Source: Forficula auricularia (lineage: Eukaryota > Arthropoda > Insecta > Dermaptera > Forficulidae). From it: DNA of 64,000 nucleotides. This document shows positions 21,016 through 32,172 of this stretch, piece by piece. Position 1 is the stretch's first letter; each line of letters opens with the position of its first letter. Made by a program: the position numbers and the translations under genes. The stretch lies in the NCBI GenBank assembly GCA_024734495.1, contig JALMQS010000881.1, positions 124,001 through 188,000 on the forward strand, given 5' to 3'. The notes beneath the pieces were generated by a model that was not told where the DNA came from, did no database searches, and saw only the letters and a program-made list of their open reading frames with translations.

Positions 21016-21943
21016 TAGTATAAATATATTATTTCCCATGGATATAAATATATGATAGAAAAGCAAATGTATTCTATCAGTTGATCTGGAAAGTTTTTTC
21101 AGCTTACATCATCCGCAAATTTATTTAGAAAGTAAATACAATTTTTATATAATTATCACGTCTTTTTACTAGTATTTGTTTATTTTAGTCGACATTTAAT
21201 TTTTTCGCTTACTATGTTTAGAAATGTTAGAAACGTGGAGAAAAATAATTTACAAGTATGATTTTCTATCTGTCTGAATTCCGATTCCCATAATGACATA
21301 AGAACGAAAGTTAGTACAAAGTTCTTTCAGGTGCACAAATGCTTATATTTTCAAAGCAAAAAAACAAAACAACATATTAGTTAATAGAATTCCTTACTCC
21401 AAAATAAAAATATCGAATCGTCATATGGTTGTGTCTAATGACGTAATGAAATTTGACACCCATAATTGCATTAATAAACCTCCTCCAAGTAGCAAGCTTT
21501 AACTTTCTAGCTGAAACCGTTCACTGAAGAAAAAATTGTCAAATCATTAAAACTTATGGAAAGCGTATGGATAAATACATATAGAATATTTTTGATCTCT
21601 CTCATTTTTAACATGAGACCCCTTTCAAAGGATACAAATAATTCATTCCCATAATCAAATATAATCAGGGCTTTAGGCCTGATTATAGATTGAGGTTTTA
21701 AATAAGTATATATGCCAAAATTTTAGTGGTCAGAATTAAAACCTGTTCACTTGAAGCCAATACAACCTACAGCTTAGATAAACGATTGAACATAGTCCAA
21801 AATCTTTCACATGTAAACGAACATTTTGGTTTCTATTGTTTTAATAGCACCATATAAATACTATCAGGTCTTGAAAAAGTTGCATCTTTTTCGTTCAATT
21901 TGAACATTTTCTATCAGTTAATCTATAATCGGAGTGGGTGCTC
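21016..21943. other. Non-coding DNA with a short palindrome
   Basis: A 9-bp-stem palindrome (ATAATCAGG/CCTGATTAT) is at 21661-21686. No gene was found. Confidence 0.4.
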
Positions 21944-21986
21944 ATACTTGAGAATGATCGCAGAATAATTCGATCGAAACGTCGTA
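21944..21986 (+). ncRNA. Hammerhead-like motif with paired core changes
   Basis: TTGAGAA at 21948-21954 replaces CTGANGA at two places (C3 to T, G8 to A), which keeps the 3-8 pair as U-A. Stem II is a perfect GATCG/CGATC, then GAAAC and GTC (cut after 21983). Stem I is short. Confidence 0.45.
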
Positions 21987-22104
21987 GTTATATTGTATTA
22001 TAAAGTTGATACAATTTTGATGGCTGTATATGTATATAATTAAGTAATGGAGAGGGATTCAGCCAATGGGTAGCCTCTGCTGAATAAAAAACTCCCAATT
22101 ATGG

Positions 22105-22146
22105 AAAAAGTTTCGGCTTTAATTAAATAATGCCATCATCAGTTCC
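22105..22146 (-). ncRNA. Hammerhead-like motif, core intact, cleavage site unclear
   Basis: Minus strand: CTGATGA (22142-22136), an extra T, stem II GGC/GCC with a long AT loop, GAAAC (22114-22110). The GTC expected after GAAAC is replaced by T-rich sequence. Downstream on the same strand a 7-bp hairpin ATTCAGC/GCTGAAT encloses AGAGGCTACC, similar in place to the terminal hairpin of the foldback family. Confidence 0.45.
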
Positions 22147-22445
22147 TAAGAGAGTATTATCGACACAATTAATTTTATAAATATTTATGTTATATTGTAT
22201 TATTTGTTCGTGTTCAATCAATAATTATATGATAATTCAAGTCTTCAAATTTTTCTCTCTATATGGCTTGCATAATAACCAAACAGCTCGCCTTAAAGAT
22301 AGACAGCCTAACATACGAGTATACACTATACATAATACATACTCAAACTAGTAAATAGACACGTTTATAGTTTTCAGGTTACTTTTTAATTAGATATATT
22401 AATTTTCCAGAATAAAAGAAACAATAATAATTGTTATATATTCAA

Positions 22446-22485
22446 TCGCGATGTTTCGCTGTTTTATTTCAGCGTCCTCAGGCTC
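22446..22485 (-). ncRNA. Hammerhead-like motif, core intact
   Basis: Minus strand: CTGAGGA (22481-22475), stem II GCTG/CAGC, GAAAC (22457-22453), then ATC as cleavage triplet. Stem I appears short (GC/GC). One extra base between core and stem II, as in the others. Confidence 0.5.
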
Positions 22486-23134
22486 TCCACGGGCTCTCCA
22501 AAGAAACAAATACATTCAAAACAATTATCTCTCTCAAATGAATCCAAACATTTCATATATACAATCACTTTGATAAATTTTTTTCAAAACACTTTGACAG
22601 TTAATTTAGCTTTGCTATCCATTCATACATATGGTATAGAGATTTGAAACACTTTTTTTTCGCCCAAACGCCCCTAACGCCAATATTTAATTAGAGAAGC
22701 GACAGAAACTCTACAAACCCACTGCAGACTCTCAAATTATTAAAAAATAATAATATTAATAATAATAATAAAAACTCCCAAACATGAATTCGGCAGAATT
22801 ATCATATATTAAATCTCAATCAATATATATCATTAAGCTATTTTAAAACAATTTTTTCCTTTTAAATTCATTATAAGTTCAACACCAATTAAATCATTCC
22901 CTCTCTTCCTACCTTCCAATCTTTTTTATTATTTTTTTGAACCTTATATTAATTCAATAAATAATTATAAATACAACTTAAATTATTAGTGTCTGTCCTA
23001 AAATTAATTGAGCCATTTAAATATATCTTAATTATTTCACGAAGTTCCCTTTTAAACAAATTTTGTTCAAACTTGTGTATCTTCTCCACATTGAAATCAA
23101 AATTATGATTCTCTTCGAGTCAATGGTGTTTTAA
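22486..23134. other. Non-coding AT-rich DNA with simple repeats
   Basis: An ATA/TAA microsatellite is near 22742-22770. No gene was found. Confidence 0.4.
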
Positions 23135-23287
23135 ATTGAAATATTTTTGTGCCGAGGGTAGCAGAATTGTTATATATTGAAGGAGACAATAAAAGAGTGT
23201 CTTCTGCTGGAATTAAAAATTTTATTTATAATCGTTATAAATAAAATTTATAATTCCAGCAGAAGACACACTCTTTATTGTCTCTTC
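23135..23287 (-). repeat. Foldback family copy 2
   Basis: A leader with GTGCCGAGGGTAGCAGAA, then an arm (AAGGAGACAATAAAAGAG ... TTCTGCTGG), a short AT loop and the inverted arm. The terminal hairpin pair here is AGCAGAA/TTCTGCT. There is no hammerhead in the loop, so it is an internally deleted copy. Confidence 0.7.
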
Positions 23288-23613
23288 TTTGTCTGATTTG
23301 CCTACTTTATTTTTGTGATAAATCTTTGTTTGCAATTTTTGTTTGATCTGGCCAATAAAATATTGTTCCCTTTCATCTGAAAAATTAATATATCTAATAT
23401 TTATTATGGAACTGAATTCCCAAAATGATACCTTAATAGATTTATTAAGAATTCTTCATTTTCTAGTAATACTAGCAAGTTAATGAAAAATAATTATGTT
23501 TTGAAAATTTACTTAAAATATCAAAAAACTTCTTTTTTTTAATTTTCACAAATTCATTATTTTTAAATTTTTTAAAGAAAATATAAATTTCCTAAAGTAA
23601 ATTAAAAAGATAT
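23288..23613. other. Non-coding AT-rich DNA
   Basis: Nothing recognised. Confidence 0.4.
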
Positions 23614-23812
23614 CCCTAGTAGCACAATGTTTCAAACTATATAGTAACTATATAGGGCTAAATAGATTCTCGAAATCTAGTAAACTAAAAAGATATCCCT
23701 AGTAGCACAATGTTTCAAACTATATAGTAACTATATAGGGCTATACAGATTCTCAAAATCTATATAGGCACAATATAGTTACTATATAGTTTGAAACATT
23801 GTGCTACTAGGG
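23614..23812. repeat. Short inverted-repeat MITE with a tandem partial copy
   Basis: The complete unit 23697-23812 (116 bp) starts CCCTAGTAGCACAATG and ends with the inverted sequence, arms of about 45 bp. A truncated direct copy of its left arm lies just before (23614-about 23680), as if by replication slippage or nested insertion. Class unknown. Confidence 0.65.
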
Positions 23813-24696
23813 ATGTGAAGGATATTTATAAGTCTTGAAAACAAAAGACTATTAAAAAAATAAAAAAAATCATTAAATTCTTTGCAAATAGTATAAAATT
23901 TGTCACTTAACATATATATGTTTGATAACACTTCTTTCATTGATTGTTGCCAGCTGGCAAATGCATTGAAAGTTATCCTTGAAATATTGAAGAAAAGTCA
24001 ATTTTAAAAAATGAATAAATAGAAGTTAAAAAAAAAACATTCTACATCTTTCTTGCTTCCGTATCTATCACGAAAATTTTAAATGAAATGAAATTTTCTC
24101 AAAAATAATCAATCATTAATCATTCTCGTTATTAGAGATTCAATCAACATTAAGATAAAACAGAAATATAGTTTTAATAAAATTAACAAATTTCGAATCC
24201 ATAATTTAGGTAACCCAAAATATAATCTATTTTGAAGATAATTAAGAATCTTCTATTTTTGAAAATCTCTTCGAAGCTTAAAGTGAAAGAGAAATCTGAT
24301 TTTTTTTAATGACATAGTTGTTATGGTCGCTAATTATTAAATCAATAAAGATGTAATTTCAACATACTTACCGTCTCGCGATACATCTATCTTATCTTTA
24401 AATTCTGGGATTATGTTATTATTGTTTAATGAACCTTTTAAAGGATTTTCATTGTTTTGAACAAATGAGTATTAATTTTGTTAAGGGAGAATGGGTATTA
24501 AATAAAAATCGAATAATTTTTTAAATTCATAATTAATGTTTCAGCAATTTACGCAAATGAATTCATATTTCTTAAATTTTCACCATAACAAATATGATAT
24601 ACACTCTTTTTAGCCTACGTGGAATAAATTGAATATTTGTCTCATATTTTTATTTATTTAAAATGATAATTTCTTGCATATTATCTTTTTCTTTAG
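23813..24696. other. Non-coding AT-rich DNA
   Basis: No gene or repeat boundary recognised. Confidence 0.4.
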
Positions 24697-24708
24697 TCTA
24701 ATTCTTAA

Positions 24709-25086
24709 TTGAAAAGATTTTGTTTTGCCGAGAGTAGCAGAGTTGTTGATTCACAAAGAGAAACAAAGAGGTTGTCCTCTGCTTGATGCAAATAAACATA
24801 TGAATGAAATAAACCTCTTTGAGTTTTATTTCATTCACTGTGAAACTACACACCCTTTACTCTATTAATTAACATCATGTTTCACCTAAAACCTACACCA
24901 CTTTCCATAAGTAAAATACACACATATATATCGAGATGATATATCTGTATATATATTATTTATTATATTATATTATATTTATTATATTATATTTATAATA
25001 AATAATATATATACAGATATATCATCTCGTATATATGTGTGTATGTTTATTTGCATCAAGCAGAGGACAACCTCTTTGTTTCTCTT
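24709..25086 (-). mobile_element. Foldback family copy 3 with 12-bp target duplication
   Basis: 378 bp between exact direct repeats TCTAATTCTTAA (24697-24708 and 25087-25098). The leader TTGAAAAGATTTTG then GCCGAGAGTAGCAGAG is at the left. Arms (GAGAAACAAAGAGG ... GATGCAAATAAACAT) face each other around an inner palindrome of about 50-bp arms with an AT core (24925-25030) and a separate 70-bp module also found at 57133. The terminal hairpin is AGCAGAG/CTCTGCT. A duplication of this length fits target-primed insertion rather than a cut-and-paste transposase. Confidence 0.8.
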
Positions 25087-25098
25087 TCTAATTCTTAA

Positions 25099-26283
25099 AT
25101 TGAAAATGAAGATAATAGTAAGAAAGAGTATTGTCTCAAATAAAAAAATATAAAATAGATAACCAAAAATGACAATTATTATTATGTATAATAATTAATT
25201 GCCTTTCTAGCCGGATCCTAATACATCTGTGAGATGTAAATTCAATGATTGTGGCATCCCAAGGTTCTGACAATGCTATATTTTTTCTAAGGCTATAATC
25301 TTTACAATTCTTTTGGAGATAGAAGCTTCCAGCGGTGAAATTAGTGACATTTCTTTTATTTCTTCGAAATTTTGTCGAGTTAGCAACTTTTCAGCCAATG
25401 GTTTAAGCTAGAAAGCTGAATTTAGCTCAGATTTGCATCTTATTAATACAAAAATTGTGTTTTTTTTCAACCCAAAAGATTCAATTGTTTAAGAGATTCC
25501 CATTCAATTGTATTTTGATTTTCATTTATTATCTGGATGTTCTGAAGCTAGATAGCCCCCAAATCTAGTCAGTTCTGCTGTTTGAAAAAGCAAACATTTT
25601 GGCTCCAGAGCAATTTAATAATGACCATCCGTAGTTGAGTTATGGGTATCGAAATCTGAGCATATGAATTTAATACTTCAACTGTACTATGTTTCGAAAA
25701 AGATCATATGTTCTCTTAAAAATAATCTAGGATTGTCATTAGAAGCATAAACTGGAGAATTTTTTTACAGATAATTTTTTTTTCAATTTTCTACTTTTAT
25801 AAATGAGAAATTAAATTTTTTTGTATTTAATAGAAACATAAATAAAAATAAATATTACTCTTTTGCCCAAATGTTGAAATATACTGACCAATCGAGAAAA
25901 GTCATTGATTGAGAAATTAAGTAAACGTTGAACACAGAAACGGGCTCAATTCTTTTTGAAGATCATGGTGTATTATATCCAATCTTTAATAATATTAATA
26001 AGAACGAATGCATCTCGATAATCACGCACCTTCAAGGATATACTATTGAATGCAGGAAATAAGACCATATACTCGTATATAAGGCCAGATATTATTTAAT
26101 CATTAGCAAGGGGGAATACTAATAAGAGAGAAAAGGTTCTCACTTAATGATTTTATATTTAAAAGATATAAAAATAATAGGAGCAATTATTTTATTAATG
26201 CTCAAGAGAAAAAAGTGTTTTTGTTTTTTTATAGGTATTTAAATTAAATATCGACCGATTACTATATAATTCCATGATCTAAT
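25099..26283. other. Non-coding AT-rich DNA
   Basis: No gene found in either strand. Confidence 0.4.
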
Positions 26284-26295
26284 ACTTTATTAAAT

Positions 26296-26421
26296 TGAAG
26301 GAGACAATAAAAGAGTCTCGTTATTAATAAAATTTATAATTCCAGTAGAAGACACACTCTTTTATTGTCTCCTTCAATATATAAAAATTCTGCTACTCTC
26401 GGCAAAAAAACTTTCAATTTA
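26296..26421 (-). mobile_element. Foldback family copy 4 with 12-bp target duplication
   Basis: 126 bp between direct repeats ACTTTATTAAAT (26284-26295 and 26422-26433). Nearly pure hairpin: arms with GGAGACAATAAAAGAG and the leader GCCGAGAGTAGCAGAA on the minus strand. It has no loop module, so it is the shortest version of the family here. Confidence 0.8.
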
Positions 26422-26433
26422 ACTTTATTAAAT

Positions 26434-27207
26434 CTTTAAAATTGGAAATTGAAGCAAAATGTTGAAAACTTTATATCTCTCAATTATGAAAGAATTTAAG
26501 AAATTAAAAGCAATTTTGTTATTATACTTTTTACTTCACTTTTCTAATTTTTAAATAATGATATAATGATTTAATGATTTTCGCAATTATTTTTTTGGTA
26601 TGTCGGTTTACTTTTCTCACTGTTCTGAATTTTAGTATCGTAATTAATAATAAAAAATACAGTATAAAAATTTCAAAAATTAAAAAATATCATAACTACG
26701 GAATACTTCAGTAAGTTTATGACCCGCGCTTGCACATAACGAGTTTTTATTATTTTTAAATTACTAAATATTTGAGTACAAATTAGGGGCCGAATAATAA
26801 TAATAGAATAACATTTTTATTAGATAATATTAAAATTTCAAAAAGTATAATTTTCAATACCTACAGCACCGATCTAAATGCGCTAGTAGAGAAAGAAAAA
26901 TATCTAACAATATAATTTCATATAACTATCAAATAAAGATTACACATTCAGATTTAAATCACTATATTTGTGTCTATGTCATTTAATATAATTGCTAACT
27001 ATTTGTTTGCTATTTTTATATCAGAAAGTTCAGTGTGCAGCACATTCCAAATATTTTTTATTTATATATAACTTTATGTTTGTAAAACCATATTTCCTAT
27101 TTATATTTCTATACGTATATACTTTATGACACATTTTATATGAATAAAATAGATGGACTCTGTTTTAACTGGAAAAGTAAAAATTTAAAATTATAATAAA
27201 ATTGAAT
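26434..27207. other. Non-coding AT-rich DNA
   Basis: Nothing recognised. Confidence 0.4.
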
Positions 27208-27310
27208 TTAAAATTAAAAAGTTTTTTTTGTAGAGAGTAACAGTAGTTAGTTGTCCGATTTTTAATTAATAAATTAAAAAATGTGTCCTATTCTGCTTGA
27301 TGTACCTAAA
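27208..27310 (-). repeat. Foldback family end, copy 5 (partial)
   Basis: A diverged leader (GTAGAGAGTAACAGTAG), then an inner hairpin with completely different sequence but the same place (TTTTTAATT/AATTAAAAA), then TGTGTCC and TTCTGCTTGATG. This supports conservation of structure rather than of sequence. No inverted arm follows. Confidence 0.55.
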
Positions 27311-28929
27311 TACATAATGAGCATATAAATTGGCATAGTATATAAAAATTTCAAAATCTACTCAGATAGGCAAAACTTGCATTTTAATTATATGTGTAGT
27401 ATGAACCCTTTATCAGGACTTAGATATTGTAGGTAATATAAGTTGTGGAAAAGTGTTAAAACTTTTTCAAGACTAGGTACGGCCACCAGTTAGAGCCGCC
27501 TTAGTATCCAAGGCCATCCGTCTACATTAAGCACCCTGCTTGATCATCCCTTTAATTACTGAGAGGGTAACCTAGGCTTTATTTACTATCTATTATTAAA
27601 TATAATAAACTATTACAAATGTATTTTTTTTATTATTATTATTATTTTGGGAAAAAATGATATTTTCTGCAGAGGAATTCCAAAATACAATCAATTCTCA
27701 GCATTGGAAATACAAACATTTATTGACCAGAAAGAAATTTGTACGAATTTCCGTTCTTTAGTTATCGTGGGTTCGTGCGTATCATAATCCAGATACACAG
27801 ACATATAGAATAACAGAGAGACCGACAAACAGAAACACAATTATGGCTAAAATGAGTTTTGTTCACTTTCAGACATTTTTAAATACAATTAGCAATGAAA
27901 AATACTTTACTATACTCCTAAGTGTTCATTACTAGGACCGGCCGACAAACCGAGTAATTTGAACCAATGAGCTAAGAAACTGAAATTTATTTTGGTCTGG
28001 AGTAATTTCTTGTCACGTTTTTCATTCCTTTCAAGGGGTTGATTTCCATAAAAAATAATTTCTTAACCAATGTTAATTAATTTTCATAATTTTCTCATTT
28101 GGTTTTCATCCTGACTGTATAGATTTATCTATTGTTAGCATGTTAACTCCATCAGTAAAGAACTATTCTCAATTACTTATATTAAGCATATTTCTGATAA
28201 TATAATCAGTTCTTCTAATATCCAAGGTGATTCCGTCCACAATAAGCACCCTACTACTGAGAGGATAACCTAGCCTTTATTTACTATTACTCTTTAGCCG
28301 ATGGGGGCAAATCTACTGCGCTAAACATAGAAAGGAAATGGAACAGTCAATGACCATCATAGAACTCCTCTTATAAACGAGTACATTTAGAGTACCTTAG
28401 AGTTCTAAAAGGAGTACAAAACTCTGGAAAGTAGCACGATTTATCCAAAATTTTAAGAATAGTTTCAAAGGTCTTGTTTATTTCTTTAGTTTTATTCAAA
28501 TATTTCACATCCAAATTCAATAGAATTTGTCATTGAATCACTTCCTTCCTATTCTTCCTAATAGAAATAAATTCAATTGTGACCAAAATTTAATTAAGCA
28601 TCCCTTATGAAGCATTAATACAAGACGTTAGATACTATAGATTAGCAAATGACTCAATCTTTAATTTCACCCTAATAAAAACCATAAGTATTTATATTAA
28701 ATTAATTAATAAATTATAATTGTGCAAATTCATTTTAATAAACATGATAAAAAGATAACAAAGCTCATTTGAATATTAATAAAATAAATTTTTCTAATTG
28801 AAAAAAATGATGATAAACTTCTCTGAGGCTTCTTTTTGTTATCATTTGAATGCATTATAATTAATATAATTACATCATTTGTTTAATCGATTTTTTACGA
28901 GTATGTAATAAAGCTCTAATAACATTTCT
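27311..28929. other. Non-coding DNA with a diverged direct repeat
   Basis: Segments at 27500-27605 and 28220-28300 share ATCCAAGG, CCGTC, AATAAGCACCCT, TACTGAGAGG and CTTTATTTACTAT in order. An ATT microsatellite is near 27625. No gene was found. Confidence 0.45.
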
Positions 28930-28939
28930 TAAAGTGTAC

Positions 28940-29160
28940 TTGAAATGAGGCGGGAGAAGCATATTTGCTGAGCCATCCTAGTCTTTTTAAAGGCATACAA
29001 GGCAACCGTCTCGACGCATTTTAATGACGAACTTCATGCTTGAAGTCGTAGCACTTCCGCCTCGTGTCTGCCTTCGCCACTTCTCCATGATAAGCAGACT
29101 AGAATCCAAGCCGACTACTTTTTTATCTCTCGCTCTCTCGATAGTTTCCTATCATTTCAA
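28940..29160. other. GC-elevated island with GAGA-like tract
   Basis: About 170 bp (28940-29110) of clearly higher GC than its surroundings, followed on the plus strand by TCTCTCGCTCTCTCGATAG, which on the minus strand is a GAGA-type tract with a TAAAAAA box just after it. It could be a promoter and first exon of a minus-strand gene, or a relic repeat. Short open frames exist on both strands (33-47 codons); none is recognisable. Confidence 0.3.
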
Positions 29161-29427
29161 TATCTAAGTATATATGGTATATTCAATAAATGGAAAGAAA
29201 ATATCATACATTAACTCTTTTAATCTTATCCATTGGACCGCTTTTACTTGACGCACGCGCAATTTTTTTTTTTGTCTAAAATATGGGGAAATTCATTGCT
29301 TTTACTTTTTTCTATACGTCTATCTATCTGTATTTGATACCCAACATAATTCAATACCGAAAGCTCGTAGAAAGTTTAGTGGCAAATTGTTTGAATATTA
29401 AAAAACGAACTATTATTTTATAAGACA
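29161..29427. other. Non-coding AT-rich DNA
   Basis: Nothing recognised. Confidence 0.4.
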
Positions 29428-30260
29428 ACGAGCTGCTCCAGGCGTGCCTTCGGCAGAAAGTATTAATTTTTTACCCCCACTCACATTTTGGGAGGTTGAA
29501 ATTATTTTTTAGATATTTGCAAATAAATAACTCTCAGTTTTCTAAAGAGTAAATATACAAAGAAGCTAAAAATTTGTATATTTTGCCCCCCCCTTCGCCC
29601 CCATACAGTCAATTTTGATAGTTGATTTTTACAGAAATACTTTCTTAAAGTAATAAAGAATAACTCTATAAAATTTGATCAAGATCGGAGAGAGCTTTAA
29701 TTTTTGCCCCCACTCACATTTTGGATAGTTTAGGGGGGGGGGGGGATTAGAAAAAATCTTGAAAATATTTTTTGGATATTTGCAAATAAATGATCCACAG
29801 TTTTCAAAAGAGTAAATGTACTAAAAAGCTAAAAATTTCTATAATTGCCCCCCTCCCTTCGTTTTAGATATTTGTATTTAGAATTTTATTAAGTAAAAAT
29901 CAAGTAGAAATCTTATCGTTCTTAATTGAAAATGCATAATTAGTGTAAACACATTGCAAAGATATTTTGCCACTTTTGACCCCTTTAGGGGTCGAATTTC
30001 AAAAAATTCTGAAATTATTTTTAGATATTTTAATTTAGTATTTAGTATAAGTAAAAAGCAAGTAGATATTTTATCGTCCTTAAGAGATATCGCATAATCA
30101 GTGAAAACATACTTTGCCCCATTTGACCCTCTTAGTGAGCCCCTATGTCATAGATGTAATATCTTCTCCAAATTTCATGTTTCTATGTCCAGTGGTTCTG
30201 GCTGTTTTGATGATGAGTGAGTGAGTGTATCGGGCAAAGAATTTTATATAAATATATAGA
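29428..30260 (-). mobile_element. Helitron-like non-autonomous element, 833 bp
   Basis: Minus strand: begins TCTATATATTTATATAAAA, a typical Helitron 5' start, then TGCCCGATACACTCACTCAC. It ends with a GCCGAAGGC hairpin and CAGCTCGT. The middle holds recurring CCCC-rich lines (GCCCCCAC, CCCCCCCTTCG) also seen at 41.7-41.9 kb and 59.9-60.5 kb. It has no coding capacity. Confidence 0.6.
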
Positions 30261-30412
30261 TTTCTGTGATTATTTTCTCCCTAATCTCAAATATATCAGA
30301 GGTATTTTTTCCTACATGTCTGAAGATCTGTATTCACTCTCTGGGAATTAATCTCTTGATTATAAAATCAAACTATGCAGTTATATCGGCATTATATAAA
30401 CTTTAAATTTTA
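30261..30412. other. Short non-coding stretch
   Basis: Nothing recognised between the Helitron-like element and the next foldback. Confidence 0.35.
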
Positions 30413-30945
30413 AGTAATGGATGGAGTTTTTAAATTTAGGTGTTTCTGAAAAGATTGTTACTTTGTGTCCAGTAATAAGATGTAGCTTGATGAGTGGAAG
30501 AACCAAACTGTAATGTGTGTATTTGATGGTGTACAATTACAGTGTATTTGTTTCTGGCTTAATACCCTTTCATCGGTACCTAGAGTGTACAATTTTGTGC
30601 TGTCAGTATACAGTTGCTCAAAAAAATGTGTTTGGAATTGTTATAAATGGTGGTTATGAGTTTATACAATTAATAAAGGTCTAATAGGTGTATAAACTCT
30701 TAACATTTATAACAATTCCAAACACATTTTTTTGAACAACTGCATACTGACAGCACAATCTTGTACACTCTAGGTACCGATGAAAGGCTATTAAGCCAGA
30801 AACAAATACATTGTAATTGTACACCATCACATACACACATTAAAGTTTGGTTCTTCCACTCATCAAACTACATCTTATTACTGGACACCAAGTAACAATC
30901 TTTTCCGAAACACTTCAAATTAAAAACTCCATCCATTACTTAAAA
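30413..30945. repeat. Long foldback repeat, arms about 245 bp
   Basis: Arms at about 30413-30660 and 30690-30945 are inverted copies at roughly 90% identity or more around a 30-bp loop. The outer ends contain ATGGATGGAGTTTTTAA. No transposase, hammerhead core or clear target duplication was found. Just outside, near 30950-31000, there is a hammerhead-like but broken sequence. Confidence 0.75.
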
Positions 30946-31084
30946 TTATTACGGAAACACTGGCGTCGGATACTATAGTCTTCATCAAGTCTCCAACACA
31001 TTCTTTTTAAATTTAAATTTAATGGAAAGAAAATGACAAAATATTTTAGGGGTTGGATTGGAGTCTAAGGTACCTGTGGAAATT

Positions 31085-31320
31085 GTCTTGGAAAGACTGG
31101 CAATCTTAAAGTCATAGGGATAAAGGAGTTGGCGAATTCGTTTTTTCAATTTTCATCTATGGTAATTTGTTCTCGAAGAGGTATTGAATGTTTGGAAATC
31201 GTGTGTAATGCGCAAATGAAACTTTATGGGGGATTTTCGAATTTTACAAAAGCCAAAGTAGTATCTAAAAATAAAGGAAAGGTCGGAGAAGTTTCTACAG
31301 TGGGTCTGTAAATTTATATT
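31085..31320 (+). repeat. Dispersed repeat, copy 1 (partner 34460-34700)
   Basis: Both copies contain AGTCATAGGGATAAA(G/C)GA followed by TTGGCGA, with weaker similarity on both sides (AAAGACTG before, AATGAGAC/AAATGAAACTT after). A 60-codon open frame here is not recognisable as a protein. A third partial piece is near 7728. Confidence 0.5.
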
Positions 31321-31962
31321 TTTGGCTTTCAACCTTCAGAACTTCCGCTGATGTGACAATGCAGAAAATTGAATCGTTAAATGAGGAATCATTAATGAGG
31401 TGAAATTTGACACAAAAGTTTATATTGATCAAGTGGCAAGTTTGAACTTTATGACTCAAATGTTTTTATTTGATATTAAAATTGCCAAATCAACAAATTT
31501 GTAGAGAGGCAAGTCTCAGTTATTTTTTATTATTTTTTTTTTATATGTAAAAAACATTTTTATAATATCAGAGAACAGATTCTGTATTAACTGGTAAGAG
31601 ATTACCTAGAAAACTGACCGCTTAGTAGATAGATAGAGTGGTTGGAGAGGAGGTCGTTGATAAATAGTGGTTTTAGATATGTAGGAAAAAAATAACTACC
31701 ACGTGCCAAGTTCTGATTGAATTACAACATTATCAGTGACGATTAAAAACACACACACATCAGAAATCTGAGTTACTATACATAGTATTCTCCATCTAAA
31801 AAGTTGGTTCTTGCTAATTAAAAACTCTTAGAAGTGTTAATATAGAAATATTATTTTTAAAAACTTTTTGCATTAGTAAGTATCAAACATTTTCTACTGT
31901 TCTAAAATAAATTTAAAATATTGTTATAGTTTTTTTTCGTTAAAATTATATTAAAATATAGT
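31321..31962. other. Non-coding AT-rich DNA
   Basis: Nothing recognised. Confidence 0.4.
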
Positions 31963-32172
31963 TAAAGGAATCTTAGGGAGTTGGACTTGACTTTAAATTA
32001 AATACAATGTTTTTATTTAAATAGGCCAAACGTTTCGTTGCTGGTTCGCAACTTCTTCAGTGGCTCATTTATTAAATTTAATAAATGGCTACGAAAAGTA
32101 CAACACCGATGGCCTATTTAAATAAAACTTTATATTTATTCAAAGCTAAGTCCAACTCCTATGATTCCTTAA
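31963..32172. repeat. Foldback repeat with a hammerhead at its centre
   Basis: Arms 31963-32030 and about 32105-32172 (AAGGAATC ... TTGGACTT ... TATTTAAATAGGCC) are inverted copies. The hammerhead (32024-32064, minus) sits so that the 3' arm begins right at its predicted cut; stem I continues into the long arms, with a hairpin-containing internal loop. The same arrangement is seen at 41115-41371. Confidence 0.7.
32024..32064 (-). ncRNA. Hammerhead-like motif, core intact
   Basis: Minus strand: stem I GCCA/TGGC (32064-32061 with 32028-32025), CTGAAGA (32060-32054), an extra A, stem II GTTGC/GCAAC, GAAAC (32036-32032), then GTT as cleavage triplet. All core positions fit. This is one of the best candidates of the window. 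Confidence 0.62.

Noticed and set aside
30950..31000. CTTGATGAAGACTATAGT...GACGCC on the minus strand
   Set aside because: GAAA is missing; only a distant resemblance to the hammerhead motifs.
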